Shown: positions 1 to 8,646, counted from the first letter of the stretch. The stretch: 64,000 nucleotides of DNA from Nocardiopsis sp. JB363 (GCF_900143625.1 NZ_FRFF01000021.1:35594-99593), one strand, 5' to 3'. Numbers and translations: made by a program. Notes: generated by a model from the sequence alone, not told the origin.

Positions 1-297
1 CCTATGACTACTCGCGGGTACCGCGATGGTAGGGGTTGGGTTCCACGCAGATTCGGGCAACTCCCCCTTAGTGTCCACATTCACACCCAGCGCGGACTCG
101 GGGAACACGTCCCCATGACCCTCCCCTGACCCGCCGACCGAGTTCTGCTCCTGGACCATGGGGGGTTCCGTTCGGGCGCCGTCAGGCCCTGTTCTCTGAA
201 AAACCCGGGGAGGTGCCGGAGGTGGGATTGCGAGGAACGAGCCATCACACCGTAGGTGCCACAGCGTCTCCTTCAACCCATTCCCGACTCCCAGGCG
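1..297. other. Left-edge non-coding stretch
   Basis: No reading frame here has convincing actinobacterial codon usage together with a ribosome-binding site. In many actinomycetes coaD follows rsmD, but no coaD start is visible in this stretch. The only short frames are shadows in GC-rich sequence. Confidence 0.4.
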
Positions 298-864
298 CTA
301 GACAGCGCTGCGGGCGTACCAGAGGATCGCCTCGCCGTACTTGCGGCTGCGGTCGAGTTCGAGCCCCTTCGGCCAGGTCGGTTCCGGGCCGCGCTTGGAG
401 CGCTCCAGCACCACGATCGCGTCCTCGGCCAACCAACCGTGATCGACCAGGTCGGTGAGGACCGCGGTGACCTCCTCCTCGGTGACCGGGTAGGGCGGGT
501 CGGCCACCACCAGGTCATAGGCGCCACCGGTGTTGCCGCGCGCCAGCAGACGTTCCACCCGATCCGCGACCAGTTCGGCCCCGGGCAACCTCAGGGTCGC
601 GATGTTGCCGCGCACCACCTGCCCCGCCTTGCGGTCGGCCTCCACCAACAGGGCGTGGGACGCGCCGCGCGAGAGGGCTTCCAGACCGATGGCGCCCGAC
701 CCGGCGTACAGGTCCAGCACCCGGATCCCGTCGAGGGATCCCAGGTCGGACTGGACGGAGGCGAACAACGCCTCCCGGGTGCGGTCACTGGTGGGCCTGG
801 TGGTGCGGCCGTCGGGGGCGTCGATGCGTCGACCGCCCGCCGCCCCGGCGATGATGCGGGTCAT
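298..864 (-). CDS. rsmD: 16S rRNA (guanine966-N2)-methyltransferase RsmD
   Basis: A 188-aa protein that methylates G966 of 16S rRNA in assembling 30S subunits using S-adenosylmethionine. The class I methyltransferase fold is evident: motif I LDLYAGSGAIG at residues 50-60 binds SAM, and the catalytic DPPY motif lies at residues 122-125. The start is the ATG of MTRIIAGAAGGRR, the typical family N-terminus. A longer in-frame extension runs antisense-like into recG and has no family similarity. The gene lies downstream of recG on the same strand, about 165 bp away, matching the usual actinobacterial recG-rsmD pairing. Length is normal for the family. Confidence 0.95.
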   Translation of the reverse strand: MTRIIAGAAGGRRIDAPDGRTTRPTSDRTREALFASVQSDLGSLDGIRVLDLYAGSGAIGLEALSRGASHALLVEADRKAGQVVRGNIATLRLPGAELVADRVERLLARGNTGGAYDLVVADPPYPVTEEEVTAVLTDLVDHGWLAEDAIVVLERSKRGPEPTWPKGLELDRSRKYGEAILWYARSAV

Positions 865-1030
865 GGCCACCACGTTAGTGCGCTCACGGAGTCGGGTGAG
901 GGGACCAGTCGTTCGGGCAGGCCGAAGTGGACGGGAACCGAAGGTCCCCGATATCGAGTCGACACCGGGGGACCCTCCTCTCACCAGAGGAAACGTGTCG
1001 CCTGTGGACAACCTCCGGCCGGACCGAAGG

Positions 1031-3250
1031 TCAGGTCTTCTCCAGGTACTCGGCGCGTTCCTCCGGGAGCAGGGCTGCCAGGGCCTCGGCCAGGGGCGGG
1101 TGGTCGGCCAGCGACGCGTCCCGCGCCACGTACCGGGTCGCCGCTTCCCGGGCCTGGCCGATGAGTTTCTCGTCGTAGACCAGGGTGAGCATGCGCAGGC
1201 TGGAACGGGCGCCCGACTGGGCGTCGCCCAGCACGTCGCCCTCGCGGCGCATCTCCAGGTCGGCGCGGGAGAGCTCGAAGCCGTCGGTGGTGGAGGCCAC
1301 CGCGGCCAATCGTTCCCTGGCCGGGCTGCCCTCCTCCGATTCGGTGACCAGCAGGCACAGGCCCGGCAGCCGGCCACGTCCGACCCGACCGCGCAGCTGG
1401 TGCAGCTGGGAGACACCGAACCGGTCGGCGTCCATGATGGCCATGACGGTGGCGTTGGGCACGTCCACGCCCACCTCGATGACGGTGGTGGAGACCACCA
1501 CGTCGGTCTCCCCCGCGTTCAGCCGGCGCATGACCGCGTCCTTGTCCTCGGGCACCATCCGGCCGTGCAGGGCCTCCACCCGCACGTCCGCCATCGGCCC
1601 CTCCTTCAGACGGGCCAGGACGTCCAGCACGGCCAGCGGTGGGCGGGCGCCCCGGGGTGATTCCTCCGGTGGCGCGTCCACCTCGTCTCCGGTCTCGCCA
1701 CCACCGGAACCGTCGGTGCCGTCGCCGATCCGGGGGCACACCACGAACGCCTGCCGCCCCTGGCCGACCTCCTCGCGGATGCGTTCCCAGGCACGGGTCA
1801 GGAAGTGGGGTTTCTCCGCGGCCGGGACCACGTGCGTGGACACCGGGGCGCGCCCCTCGGGCAACTGGGTCAGCGCCACCACGTCCAGATCCCCGTACAC
1901 GGTCATCGCGACGGTGCGCGGAATGGGTGTGGCGGTCATCACCAACACGTGCGGGCGACCATCGACGGCCTTCTCCCGCAGGGCGTCACGCTGCTCCACG
2001 CCGAAACGGTGCTGTTCGTCCACCACCACCAGCCCGAGGTCGGCGAAGGACACGTGCTCCTGGAGCAGGGCATGCGTTCCCACGACGATCCCGGCGGCGC
2101 CCGACGCGGCGTCCAACAACGCCTCCCGGCGGGCGGCGGCACCCATGGAACCGGTGAGCAGCGCCATCCTCGTGGCGTGTTCGGCCCCGTCGATCTGCCC
2201 CGCCCGCCCCAGGGCGCCGAGCATGGCGCCGATGGAACGGTGGTGCTGCTGGGCGAGGACCTCGGTGGGGGCGAGCAGGACGGCCTGCCCTCCCGAGTCC
2301 ACGACCCGCAGCATCGCGCGCAGGGCCACCAGGGTCTTGCCCGAGCCCACGTCGCCTTGGAGGAGGCAGTGCATGGGGTTGGTGGCCGCCAGACGCTCGG
2401 ACAGGGCGTCGCCGACCTCGCGTTGCCCGTCGGTGAGGGTGAACGGCAACCGGGCGTCGAACGCGTCGAGGATGCCCTCGCTCGTGCCGGTGCGGGGCTT
2501 GGCGGGCAGCTCCCCGGCCTTGTGTCGACGCTGGGCCAGGGCGATCTGCACGACGAACGCCTCGTCCCACTTCAGCCTGCGCCTGGCGGGTTTGAGCTCG
2601 TCCATGTCCTTGGGCCGGTGGATGCGGGTCAGGGCCTCGTACACCCCGAGCAGCCGTTGTTCGGAGCGCAGCTCCGGCGGGAGCGGGTCGGGGATGTCCA
2701 CGGCGTAGTCCAGGGCCACGCCCACCGACCGGGCGATGGTGGCCGAGTCCAGCCCCTTGACCGCGGGGTAGATCGGGATGACCTCGTCGGCGTAGGCTCG
2801 GGCGGCCTCCCCGTCCAAGCCGTCCTCTTCGAGCAGCACGTACTCGGGGTGGTCGAGCTGACGGCGCCCCTTGAAGGTGGAGACCCGGCCGGAGAACATG
2901 GCCAGCCGTCCAGGGATCAGGGCGCCCTGGTGGTAGGAGCCGCGGTTGAAGAAGGTCAGGTGCAGGCGGCCGGTCCCGTCGGTGACGGTGGCCTCCATCA
3001 TGTCCATGCGGCGGCGCCCCTGGCGGGCCGGGATGGTCTTGCGCCGGGCGTCGAGGACCTTGGCCTGCACGGTCACGTCCTCGCCCTCACGCAAGAGCGC
3101 CAGGTCGGTCAGGTCACCGCGGCGGTCGTAGCGGCGCGGGTAATAGCGCAGCAGGTCGCCGAGGGTGTGCAGGTCGAGTTTGTCGGCCAAGGCCTTGGCC
3201 GTCCTGCCACCGAGCGGTCCCTTGCGCAGCGGCTCGTCCCAGGTGCTCAC
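1031..3250 (-). CDS. recG: ATP-dependent DNA helicase RecG
   Basis: A 739-aa superfamily 2 helicase that remodels stalled replication forks and branch-migrates Holliday junctions. An OB-fold wedge domain spans roughly residues 57-145. Walker A GDVGSGKT lies at about 299-306 and the DEQHRFG Walker B box begins at about 411. The second helicase domain follows, with the QLHQLRGRVGRG motif. The GTG start was chosen because VSTWDEPL is a typical N-terminus; the open frame upstream is uncharacteristic. An acidic, glycine-rich insert follows VCPRIGDGTDG between the helicase motifs, a common variable loop in actinobacterial RecG. Confidence 0.97.
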   Translation of the reverse strand: MSTWDEPLRKGPLGGRTAKALADKLDLHTLGDLLRYYPRRYDRRGDLTDLALLREGEDVTVQAKVLDARRKTIPARQGRRRMDMMEATVTDGTGRLHLTFFNRGSYHQGALIPGRLAMFSGRVSTFKGRRQLDHPEYVLLEEDGLDGEAARAYADEVIPIYPAVKGLDSATIARSVGVALDYAVDIPDPLPPELRSEQRLLGVYEALTRIHRPKDMDELKPARRRLKWDEAFVVQIALAQRRHKAGELPAKPRTGTSEGILDAFDARLPFTLTDGQREVGDALSERLAATNPMHCLLQGDVGSGKTLVALRAMLRVVDSGGQAVLLAPTEVLAQQHHRSIGAMLGALGRAGQIDGAEHATRMALLTGSMGAAARREALLDAASGAAGIVVGTHALLQEHVSFADLGLVVVDEQHRFGVEQRDALREKAVDGRPHVLVMTATPIPRTVAMTVYGDLDVVALTQLPEGRAPVSTHVVPAAEKPHFLTRAWERIREEVGQGRQAFVVCPRIGDGTDGSGGGETGDEVDAPPEESPRGARPPLAVLDVLARLKEGPMADVRVEALHGRMVPEDKDAVMRRLNAGETDVVVSTTVIEVGVDVPNATVMAIMDADRFGVSQLHQLRGRVGRGRLPGLCLLVTESEEGSPARERLAAVASTTDGFELSRADLEMRREGDVLGDAQSGARSSLRMLTLVYDEKLIGQAREAATRYVARDASLADHPPLAEALAALLPEERAEYLEKT

Positions 3251-3681
3251 TGTCGTCCCCGTCCTGGACTCGTGCGTCGATCCTCCCGCCACGTTAGACC
3301 TCGGGTGTGACGGGTGGGGCCCGATGAGGTCGGTCGCCGGCCGCGGAAGGTGCCGACCCCAGGAGATGCCGCCCGGGAGCGACGCGAGTGGCCGAGCGGC
3401 ACTCCCAACCGGGGTATACTCGTCAGAGTTCATCGCGTTTTCGCCATGCCCGCGTGGCTGATCTCGATGCTCCGGTGGTGGTGCTCCCGTTTCGGCCGCA
3501 TCATGTTCCACCGTTGCGCGAACGGGTGCCGTCCAGTGGTCTTGTTCCACTTTCGGTCAGTTCCTTCGTGTACTCTTCCAAGGTTGGCGTCCGCGTCAGC
3601 CTGTCCGCCCGACCTCTCCCGGTCGGATGAACCTTCGCGTGCGGCGACGTGCGCGATCCCGAGCGCTTGAATGGAGTTACC
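3251..3681. other. Intergenic region between recG and rpmB
   Basis: This is 431 bp with no convincing gene. Many actinobacteria carry a DAK2/DegV-type phosphatase-like gene between rpmB and recG; none can be read here. The stretch before rpmB is relatively A+T-rich and probably holds divergent promoters for recG and rpmB. No specific -10/-35 pair is assigned. Confidence 0.4.
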
Positions 3682-3867
3682 GTGGCTTCCGTCTGCGACG
3701 TCTGCGGCAAGGGACCAGGGTTCGGTAACAGTGTTTCCCACTCGCACCGTCGCACCCGCCGCCGCTGGAACCCCAACATCCAGACCGTTCGCACCCGCCT
3801 GGGCGGTACGCCCAAGCGTGTGAACGCATGCACCTCGTGCATCAAGGCCGGCAAGGTGACCCGCTAG
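3682..3867 (+). CDS. rpmB: 50S ribosomal protein L28, zinc-ribbon form
   Basis: A 61-aa component of the 50S subunit. The GTG start gives [20 protein letters not shown], the standard L28 N-terminus. Two CxxC pairs (Cys5/Cys8 and Cys50/Cys53) mark the zinc-binding C+ form. Actinobacteria often also carry a zinc-free paralogue under Zur control; that copy is not in this window. An in-frame upstream ATG would add 11 residues without family similarity. A GC-rich hairpin follows the stop. Confidence 0.96.
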   Translation: MASVCDVCGKGPGFGNSVSHSHRRTRRRWNPNIQTVRTRLGGTPKRVNACTSCIKAGKVTR

Positions 3868-3893
3868 GGAACCCGCCCCTGTGTCTGTTTCAT

Positions 3894-3927
3894 CGAAGGC
3901 CCTCCGGCTCCGGTCGGGGGGCCTTCG
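3894..3927 (+). terminator. Hairpin after rpmB
   Basis: An inverted repeat CGAAGGCCC...GGGGCCTTCG-type begins 27 bp after the rpmB stop. It lacks a strong T-run, as is usual in high-GC actinomycetes. Confidence 0.6.
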
Positions 3928-4031
3928 TCATGCGCCGGCCGCCTCGGGCACGGTGACCAGGGTCGCTCATGGGGGCTGTGGGAGCGGTGAGGACCGAGTG
4001 GGTCCCGGGGTCCGCGGTGCGTCAGGACCGC

Positions 4032-4679
4032 TCAGAGTTGGCAGACGTGCCCGTTGAGCGAGCAGCGGATCGGGCTCTGGGAGACACCGACCGCGTCGAA
4101 GGTGAGCGCGACCGACTCCCCCGGCTCCAGCGCCGCCTCGGCACCGGACCTTCCGGCCAGGATGCCGTCGTCCATGGGTTCCCAGTCGGCGTCGCGGACC
4201 TCGGTGATCTCGGCGCTCTCGAACGCCAACGCCAGTTCCCAGGCCTCCAGCGTGCTGGTGGAGGTGTTGGTGACGGTGATCTGTCCGGTGAACCTCAGGG
4301 ATGAGGACTCCAGGATCCGGTAGACGACCGTGGTGGGTTCGCTCCCGGCCTGGGTCTGCGGCCCCGACCCGCCCTCCTCTGGGGTGGCCCCCTCCGGTTC
4401 GGCGGAGGCCTCTTGGCTGGGTTCGCTCCCGTCCTGGGGTCCGGGCGCATCGGTCGCGCCGGGCGCGCCGCCGAACTGCAGGTAGATCTGGGTGGTGCTG
4501 TACCCGAACAGGAGCAGCCCGAGGATGACTCCGGAGACGACGAGAACGTTCAGCAACCTCGGGGGTTCGACACGTTTGGGAACCGTGCTTTCGAGAAGGC
4601 CGCCGAACCTCCGCAGGGGACCGGCGTTCTCCGGTTCGCTGCGGTGGGCTCCACGGCGGACACCATGCCGCCTAGCCAT
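4032..4679 (-). CDS. Membrane-anchored protein with CBM2-like extracellular domain
   Basis: A 215-aa protein of unknown function. An arginine-rich cytoplasmic N-terminus precedes one transmembrane helix at about residues 41-61. A Pro/Glu/Ser-rich linker follows, then a C-terminal beta-type domain of about 100 residues. That domain carries an FTGQITVTNTSTSTLEAWEL pattern and ends in a CSLNGHVCQL segment. The pattern of an N-terminal strand, a conserved W and a terminal Cys pair resembles cellulose-binding (CBM2-type) or related Ig-like folds. The similarity is judged by eye and sugar binding is not shown. It sits between rpmB and thiL and reads toward rpmB. Confidence 0.6.
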   Translation of the reverse strand: MARRHGVRRGAHRSEPENAGPLRRFGGLLESTVPKRVEPPRLLNVLVVSGVILGLLLFGYSTTQIYLQFGGAPGATDAPGPQDGSEPSQEASAEPEGATPEEGGSGPQTQAGSEPTTVVYRILESSSLRFTGQITVTNTSTSTLEAWELALAFESAEITEVRDADWEPMDDGILAGRSGAEAALEPGESVALTFDAVGVSQSPIRCSLNGHVCQL

Positions 4680-4819
4680 ACCGCCTCATCAACCGCCTCT
4701 CGACACTGCTCCGCTTCCCTGCCGTGACCCCCGGTCCGCTTCCCGACCGGCCGCTGGGACGATGCCGGCCGCGATGGCAAAGCCTAGCGTGATCACCAAA
4801 CAGGACAAATTCTTCGGGC

Positions 4820-5839
4820 TCACTCCCGACGGAAATGATCCCATCCGCCGCCCTCCACCATGTCTCCGTCCACGGTGACGGAGGGACCGTTTTCCTCCCC
4901 CGCCGGGTTCGAGGACGAGATGACGGACCCCACCATGTGCCAGTGTTCCGGGAGGTCCACTTCCGGGGGGAAGACCGCGGCCAACGCGTGGTCCTCCCCT
5001 CCCACGAGCATCAGCCGACGGGCGGCCTCTTCGATCTTCCCCGTCGCGACGCCGAGTACTCCCATGGCTTCGAGGAGTGCGGGATCGGGGCTCAGCGCGT
5101 TCGAGTCCAGATCGATACCCACCCCGCTTCGCACGGCGATGTGTCCCAGGTCCTGCACGAGGCCGTCGCTGACGTCGAGCATGGCGGTGGCACCCAGCCT
5201 GGCCGCCTCCGGGCCCGCGGCGTAGGGAGGACTCGGCCTGCGGTGTTCGTCCAGGCAGGCGGCGGGACCGTCGATCCCCCGCTCCAGCAGGGCCAGGCCG
5301 GCGGCGGACAGTCCCAGGTTCCCCGAGTAGGCGACCACGTCACCGGGCCGGGCCCCGTCGCGCCGCACGGGCGCCCTCCCCTCCAGGTCGCCCAGGGCCG
5401 TGACGGCGATGGTCAGCACGTCCGAACCCACCATGTCGCCGCCGACGACGGCTCCCCCGGCGAGCGCGCACTCGTCGCGCACCCCCGCGGTGAACTCCTC
5501 CGCCCACGCGACCGGCAGGTCGGGCGGGGCGGCGAACCCGATGAGCATGCCGGTGGGACGCGCGCCCATGGCCACCACGTCCGCGTAGTTCTGCGCGACG
5601 GCGCGGTGCCCGACATCACGAGCACTGGACCATTCCCGTTTGAAGTGGCGCCCCTCGACCAGCAGGTCCGTGGTCGCGACCGTACGCCCGTCGGGCGCGG
5701 CAACGATCGCGGCGTCATCGCCGGGTCCGAGGATTACATCGTCCGTCCTGGGGAATTGGCTCGTCACGCGTGTGATCAGAGCGAACTCACCCAGGCCCCC
5801 AATGGTGTTCAACACGAAGATCAGGGTACGGTGACGCAC
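4820..5839 (-). CDS. thiL: Thiamine-monophosphate kinase ThiL
   Basis: A protein of up to 339 aa that phosphorylates thiamine monophosphate to thiamine diphosphate, the last step of coenzyme synthesis. It belongs to the PurM/HypE/ThiL ATP-binding superfamily. The GLGEFALI N-terminus, GPGDDAAI metal/nucleotide motif, TTDLLVEGRHF, the NYADVVAMGA helix, GGDMVGSD and the LDVSDGL motif are all visible. The GTG start given lacks an obvious Shine-Dalgarno sequence; the next GTG, at VLNTIGGLGEF, nine codons in, is a good alternative. The gene is divergent from the Lrp-type gene on the other side. Confidence 0.93.
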   Translation of the reverse strand: MRHRTLIFVLNTIGGLGEFALITRVTSQFPRTDDVILGPGDDAAIVAAPDGRTVATTDLLVEGRHFKREWSSARDVGHRAVAQNYADVVAMGARPTGMLIGFAAPPDLPVAWAEEFTAGVRDECALAGGAVVGGDMVGSDVLTIAVTALGDLEGRAPVRRDGARPGDVVAYSGNLGLSAAGLALLERGIDGPAACLDEHRRPSPPYAAGPEAARLGATAMLDVSDGLVQDLGHIAVRSGVGIDLDSNALSPDPALLEAMGVLGVATGKIEEAARRLMLVGGEDHALAAVFPPEVDLPEHWHMVGSVISSSNPAGEENGPSVTVDGDMVEGGGWDHFRRE

Positions 5840-5963
5840 CGACTCAGTGGTCTAGACCCGGTGGTCGAGCCTCACGTTCGTCATCCGTTCGTCATCAGCT
5901 GTGCCCCGGCTCGGGCGACGTCCACTCTTGGTACACACCAGCACGGCACGAAGGAGTAGACAC

Positions 5964-6197
5964 ATGGTGCAGGCGTACATCCTGGTGCAGACGGAGGTCG
6001 GCCAGGCCGCCAAGGTCGCGGAGCGCATCCGAGGGATCGACGGGGTGGAGAAGGCGAACGACGTCACGGGTCCCTACGATGTGATCGTTCAGGCCGAGGC
6101 CGACGACATCGACGCGCTGGGCACCCTCGTGGTCGCCCGGATTCAGCGGCTCGACGGTATCGCTCGTACCCTGACGTGCCCCATCGTCAATATCTGA
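5964..6197 (+). CDS. Stand-alone Lrp/AsnC effector-binding (RAM) domain protein
   Basis: A 77-aa protein consisting only of the RAM/ACT-like amino-acid-binding domain of Lrp/AsnC regulators, with no DNA-binding helix-turn-helix. The pattern MVQAYILVQTEVGQAAKVAE, then GPYDVIVQAEADD and the C-terminal TLTCPIVNI strand are typical. AAGGAG lies 8 bp before the ATG, fixing the start; longer ORF extensions are spurious. Stand-alone RAM proteins oligomerise and sense small molecules, but the ligand here is unknown. The gene is followed after about 30 bp by the DUF3515 lipoprotein gene and may be co-transcribed with it. Confidence 0.9.
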   Translation: MVQAYILVQTEVGQAAKVAERIRGIDGVEKANDVTGPYDVIVQAEADDIDALGTLVVARIQRLDGIARTLTCPIVNI

Positions 6198-6229
6198 GTG
6201 TCGACCGCGTCGACGGAGCGAGGAATCTT

Positions 6230-6697
6230 GTGCTGAAACGGTACCTGGGGGCGGCCGGTGCCGTCGTCCTCCTGACTGCCGGCTGTGGACAGTCCGTCCA
6301 GATGCAGGCCTTCGAAGCACAAGAGAACACCGCCGAGCCCTGCGCCGCCCTCGTCGCGGACCTTCCGGACACCCTCCTCGACGCCGACCGCGCCACGATC
6401 AGCCCCGAATCGGACGTGATGGCCGCCTGGGGTGATCCGCCCATCGGTCTGCGCTGCGGTATCCCCCGTCCCTCCGGTCTGGAGATGGACTCGCCGCTGA
6501 CCGATATCGGTGAGGGCGAGGACACCGTGTCCTGGGCGCAGCCGGAGGGCGTTCCGACCGTGTTCGTCGCGCTCTACCGTGAGGCCTACGTGGAGCTGAG
6601 CGTCCCGAGCTCCTACGGCAACCCCGCCGCCGCGCTGTCCCAGGTGAGCGAACTGATCTCCCAGCATCTGGAAGAGCACGCCGAGAACGGCGTCTGA
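6230..6697 (+). CDS. DUF3515 family lipoprotein
   Basis: A 155-aa exported lipoprotein of unknown function. The GTG start gives a short signal peptide ending in a lipobox LTAGC with lipidated Cys19. The mature part carries PCAALVADLPDTL and an AWGDPPIGLRCG segment. Those features and the place beside thiL and the RAM-domain gene match actinobacterial DUF3515 proteins. Two Cys residues, in EPCAAL and GLRCG, could form a disulfide. No catalytic motif is apparent. Confidence 0.82.
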   Translation: MLKRYLGAAGAVVLLTAGCGQSVQMQAFEAQENTAEPCAALVADLPDTLLDADRATISPESDVMAAWGDPPIGLRCGIPRPSGLEMDSPLTDIGEGEDTVSWAQPEGVPTVFVALYREAYVELSVPSSYGNPAAALSQVSELISQHLEEHAENGV

Positions 6698-6709
6698 GAC
6701 CGAAGCCCT

Positions 6710-6750
6710 CGGGGGCGCGGACGACGGTGAAACCGCCCTCCGCGCCCCCG
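6710..6750. terminator. Bidirectional hairpin between DUF3515 and DUF3105 genes
   Basis: A perfect 11-bp stem (CGGGGGCGCGG pairing with CCGCGCCCCCG) lies between two convergent genes and can stop transcription from both sides. Confidence 0.75.
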
Positions 6751-6780
6751 TTCGCGTGCTGCCTCAAGCGAGGTTCGGCG

Positions 6781-7554
6781 CTACTCGGACTCCTCTTCGG
6801 AGCCCTCGGCGCCTTCTTCGCCACCGCCCTCGGTGGTGTCCTCGTTCTCGGGGTCCGCACCCTCCTCGTCGCTCTCCGCGCCTTGGACGGCCTCGGCCTG
6901 CTCACCCTGCGCGTCGATCTGCGCCTCGACCTCGGCGGCGCTCTCGGCGATGCCGCCCGAGCAGGCGGCGCCCGGCTCGGGGACGTCGGTGCCGCGCTCG
7001 TACGTCTGCACGTAACGGCTCAGGTTCTCGTCGTCGGAGGACTCGACGTTGATCTGACGCTCCCAGCTGGAGGCGACGATCGGTGCGTCCATCTCACCCT
7101 CGTAGGGGGTGACCAGGACGTAGTCGCCCGGGTTGTAGAAGCTCTCCAGGGCGTCCACCTCCTCCTGGGGCAGCTCCGGGTCGTAGGTGATCCACACGGC
7201 GCCGTGCTCCAGGGCGTGGACACCGAACTCCGGGGTGATGGGTTCGGGGTAGACCCCACAGTTCTGCCACTGCGGCCAGTGCTGACCGCCGACCGGCGGG
7301 GACTGCTCGTAGTCCACCCGCTCGCCGACCGTGACGTGGCTGTACTCGTCGATCGTGTACTCGTCGACGCCCTCGATGTTGTGGCTTCGCAGTTCCATGA
7401 AGATGGCCGTGCCCAGCAGTCCCAGGACCGCGGCTCCGGCCACGGAGACACCCGTGACCTTGAGGGCTTTGCTGCGTCGTTCCTTCTTACGCTGCTCCTC
7501 ACGCAACGCGGCCGCTCTGGCGCGGCGCTCCTCCGCCTTCGACTTCTTGGCCAC
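6781..7554 (-). CDS. DUF3105 family membrane protein
   Basis: A 257-aa protein. A charged N-terminus (Lys/Arg/Glu-rich, probably helical) precedes one membrane helix at about residues 34-54. The extracytoplasmic DUF3105 domain follows, with PPVGGQHWPQWQNCGVY at about 86-102 and HALEHGAVWI at about 113-122. The conserved His residues suggest metal or haem contact, but no function is established for the family. The C-terminus is a long, very acidic Glu/Gly-rich tail. It is transcribed divergently from the DUF305 gene 89 bp away, a pairing seen elsewhere in actinobacteria. Confidence 0.88.
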   Translation of the reverse strand: MAKKSKAEERRARAAALREEQRKKERRSKALKVTGVSVAGAAVLGLLGTAIFMELRSHNIEGVDEYTIDEYSHVTVGERVDYEQSPPVGGQHWPQWQNCGVYPEPITPEFGVHALEHGAVWITYDPELPQEEVDALESFYNPGDYVLVTPYEGEMDAPIVASSWERQINVESSDDENLSRYVQTYERGTDVPEPGAACSGGIAESAAEVEAQIDAQGEQAEAVQGAESDEEGADPENEDTTEGGGEEGAEGSEEESE

Positions 7555-7643
7555 TGGGACTCCTGGAATGCGAGTGGTCGAACAGGACTTTCCTATCCTC
7601 TACTTTGTCAGCAGAGTTGGGCGATTTGACCAAGGTGGTTCAA

Positions 7644-8366
7644 ATGGGGCGAGTGACCGGGGCTGCCTCCGGCGACGGCGGCGACACCGAGGCGGACGAG
7701 TACGAGGACGAGGGGGCGTTGCCCGAGGGGTTCTCGCGCGCCTCCGAGCGCACCGGATCCACACCCTTGGCACGACGGTCCGTGCCACTGTGGACTTCGG
7801 TGATCTTGGTCGCGTTGGCGCTGGTCGCGGGCTTCCTGTTGGGGCGTCCCTCCTACCCGTTGGACACCGGGGCCGACGCCGGATTCCTGCGCGACATGAG
7901 CGCCCACCACGCCCAGGCCGTGGACATGTCGATGGTCGTCCTCGACAAGACCGAGGACGTGGAGCTGCACACCGTGGCCATGGACATGGCCCGTACCCAG
8001 CAGGCGCAGATCGGCATGATGCAGGGCTGGTTGGCGGCGTGGGGGTTGACCGCGCGCGCCTCCGAGCCGCCGATGAGCTGGATGGAGGGCCACGACCACG
8101 GCGGTGGCGAGGGCGAGGTTCCCGAGGCGATGCCGGGACTGGCCACCGACGAGCAGATGGTGGAGCTGGACGACGCCGAGGGCGAGGAGGCCGAGGTCAT
8201 GTTCCTGGAGCTGATGATCGCCCACCACCTGGGCGGCATCGAGATGGCCGAGGCCGAGGTGGAGTTGGGTCGGGAGGACCTCGTGGTCCAGTTCGCCCAG
8301 GGCATGGTCGACGCCCAGACGACAGAGGTGGAGAACATGGAGCGGATGTTGGAGCGGTACGGCTGA
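7644..8366 (+). CDS. DUF305 family membrane-anchored protein
   Basis: A 240-aa protein with an N-terminal acidic segment and one membrane helix at about residues 48-67. An extracytoplasmic ferritin-like DUF305 four-helix domain follows. Diagnostic motifs are DMSAHHAQAVDMS, with two adjacent His at 88-89, and MIAHHLGGIEMAE in the second half. A His/Asp/Met-rich stretch with HDHGGG sits between them. Some DUF305 proteins have been linked to copper handling; that is family knowledge, not evidence here. AAGGTGG lies 5 bp before the chosen ATG; an earlier in-frame ATG has no such site. It lies upstream of cydABCD and is separated from it by a strong terminator. Confidence 0.88.
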   Translation: MGRVTGAASGDGGDTEADEYEDEGALPEGFSRASERTGSTPLARRSVPLWTSVILVALALVAGFLLGRPSYPLDTGADAGFLRDMSAHHAQAVDMSMVVLDKTEDVELHTVAMDMARTQQAQIGMMQGWLAAWGLTARASEPPMSWMEGHDHGGGEGEVPEAMPGLATDEQMVELDDAEGEEAEVMFLELMIAHHLGGIEMAEAEVELGREDLVVQFAQGMVDAQTTEVENMERMLERYG

Positions 8367-8483
8367 CGCGCCCCCGGTGAATGTGGTGGAGGACACCGGA
8401 GGTCGAGGAGACCGACCTCACCCCTCCCCCGCACGCCATCTGTGAACTGCGAGAACGCCCTCCTCACCGAAGGAACCACAGCA

Positions 8484-8516
8484 CGGCGGCGCGCCCCGAC
8501 CCGGGGCGCGCCGCCG
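8484..8516 (+). terminator. Strong hairpin after the DUF305 gene
   Basis: A perfect 14-bp stem (CGGCGGCGCGCCCC with its complement) with a 5-nt loop. It insulates the cyd promoter from the DUF305 gene. Confidence 0.8.
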
Positions 8517-8548
8517 TTTCGCGTGTGTTCCGCGCGAGGCGCCGACCG

Positions 8549-8568
8549 TCGTGAGCGCCGTTTCACAG
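8549..8568 (+). promoter_or_regulatory. Putative Rex operator upstream of cydA
   Basis: The sequence TCGTGAG-N6-TTCACAG matches 11 of 14 fixed positions of the Rex consensus TTGTGAA-N6-TTCACAA, with the right spacing. It lies about 80 bp before cydA. Rex senses NADH/NAD+ and represses cydABCD in Streptomyces coelicolor, so the placement fits. Binding here is inferred. Confidence 0.6.
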
Positions 8569-8593
8569 GGGGCCTCCCGCATGACGACGACAA

Positions 8594-8618
8594 GTAGCAC
8601 TACAGTTCGTAGTACTAC
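8594..8618 (+). repeat. Two palindromic decamers upstream of cydA
   Basis: GTAGCACTAC and GTAGTACTAC occur as direct repeats on a 15-bp period, 28 bp before the cydA start. The second is a perfect palindrome. The position suggests an operator for an unidentified regulator or overlap with the promoter. Confidence 0.4.
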
Positions 8619-8646
8619 CGACGGTCGGTCTTTGTGAGAGGCGTAC

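Noticed and set aside
865..1416. N-terminal extension of the rsmD reading frame
   Set aside because: It overlaps recG in another frame and lacks methyltransferase similarity; the ATG at 864 gives the normal start.
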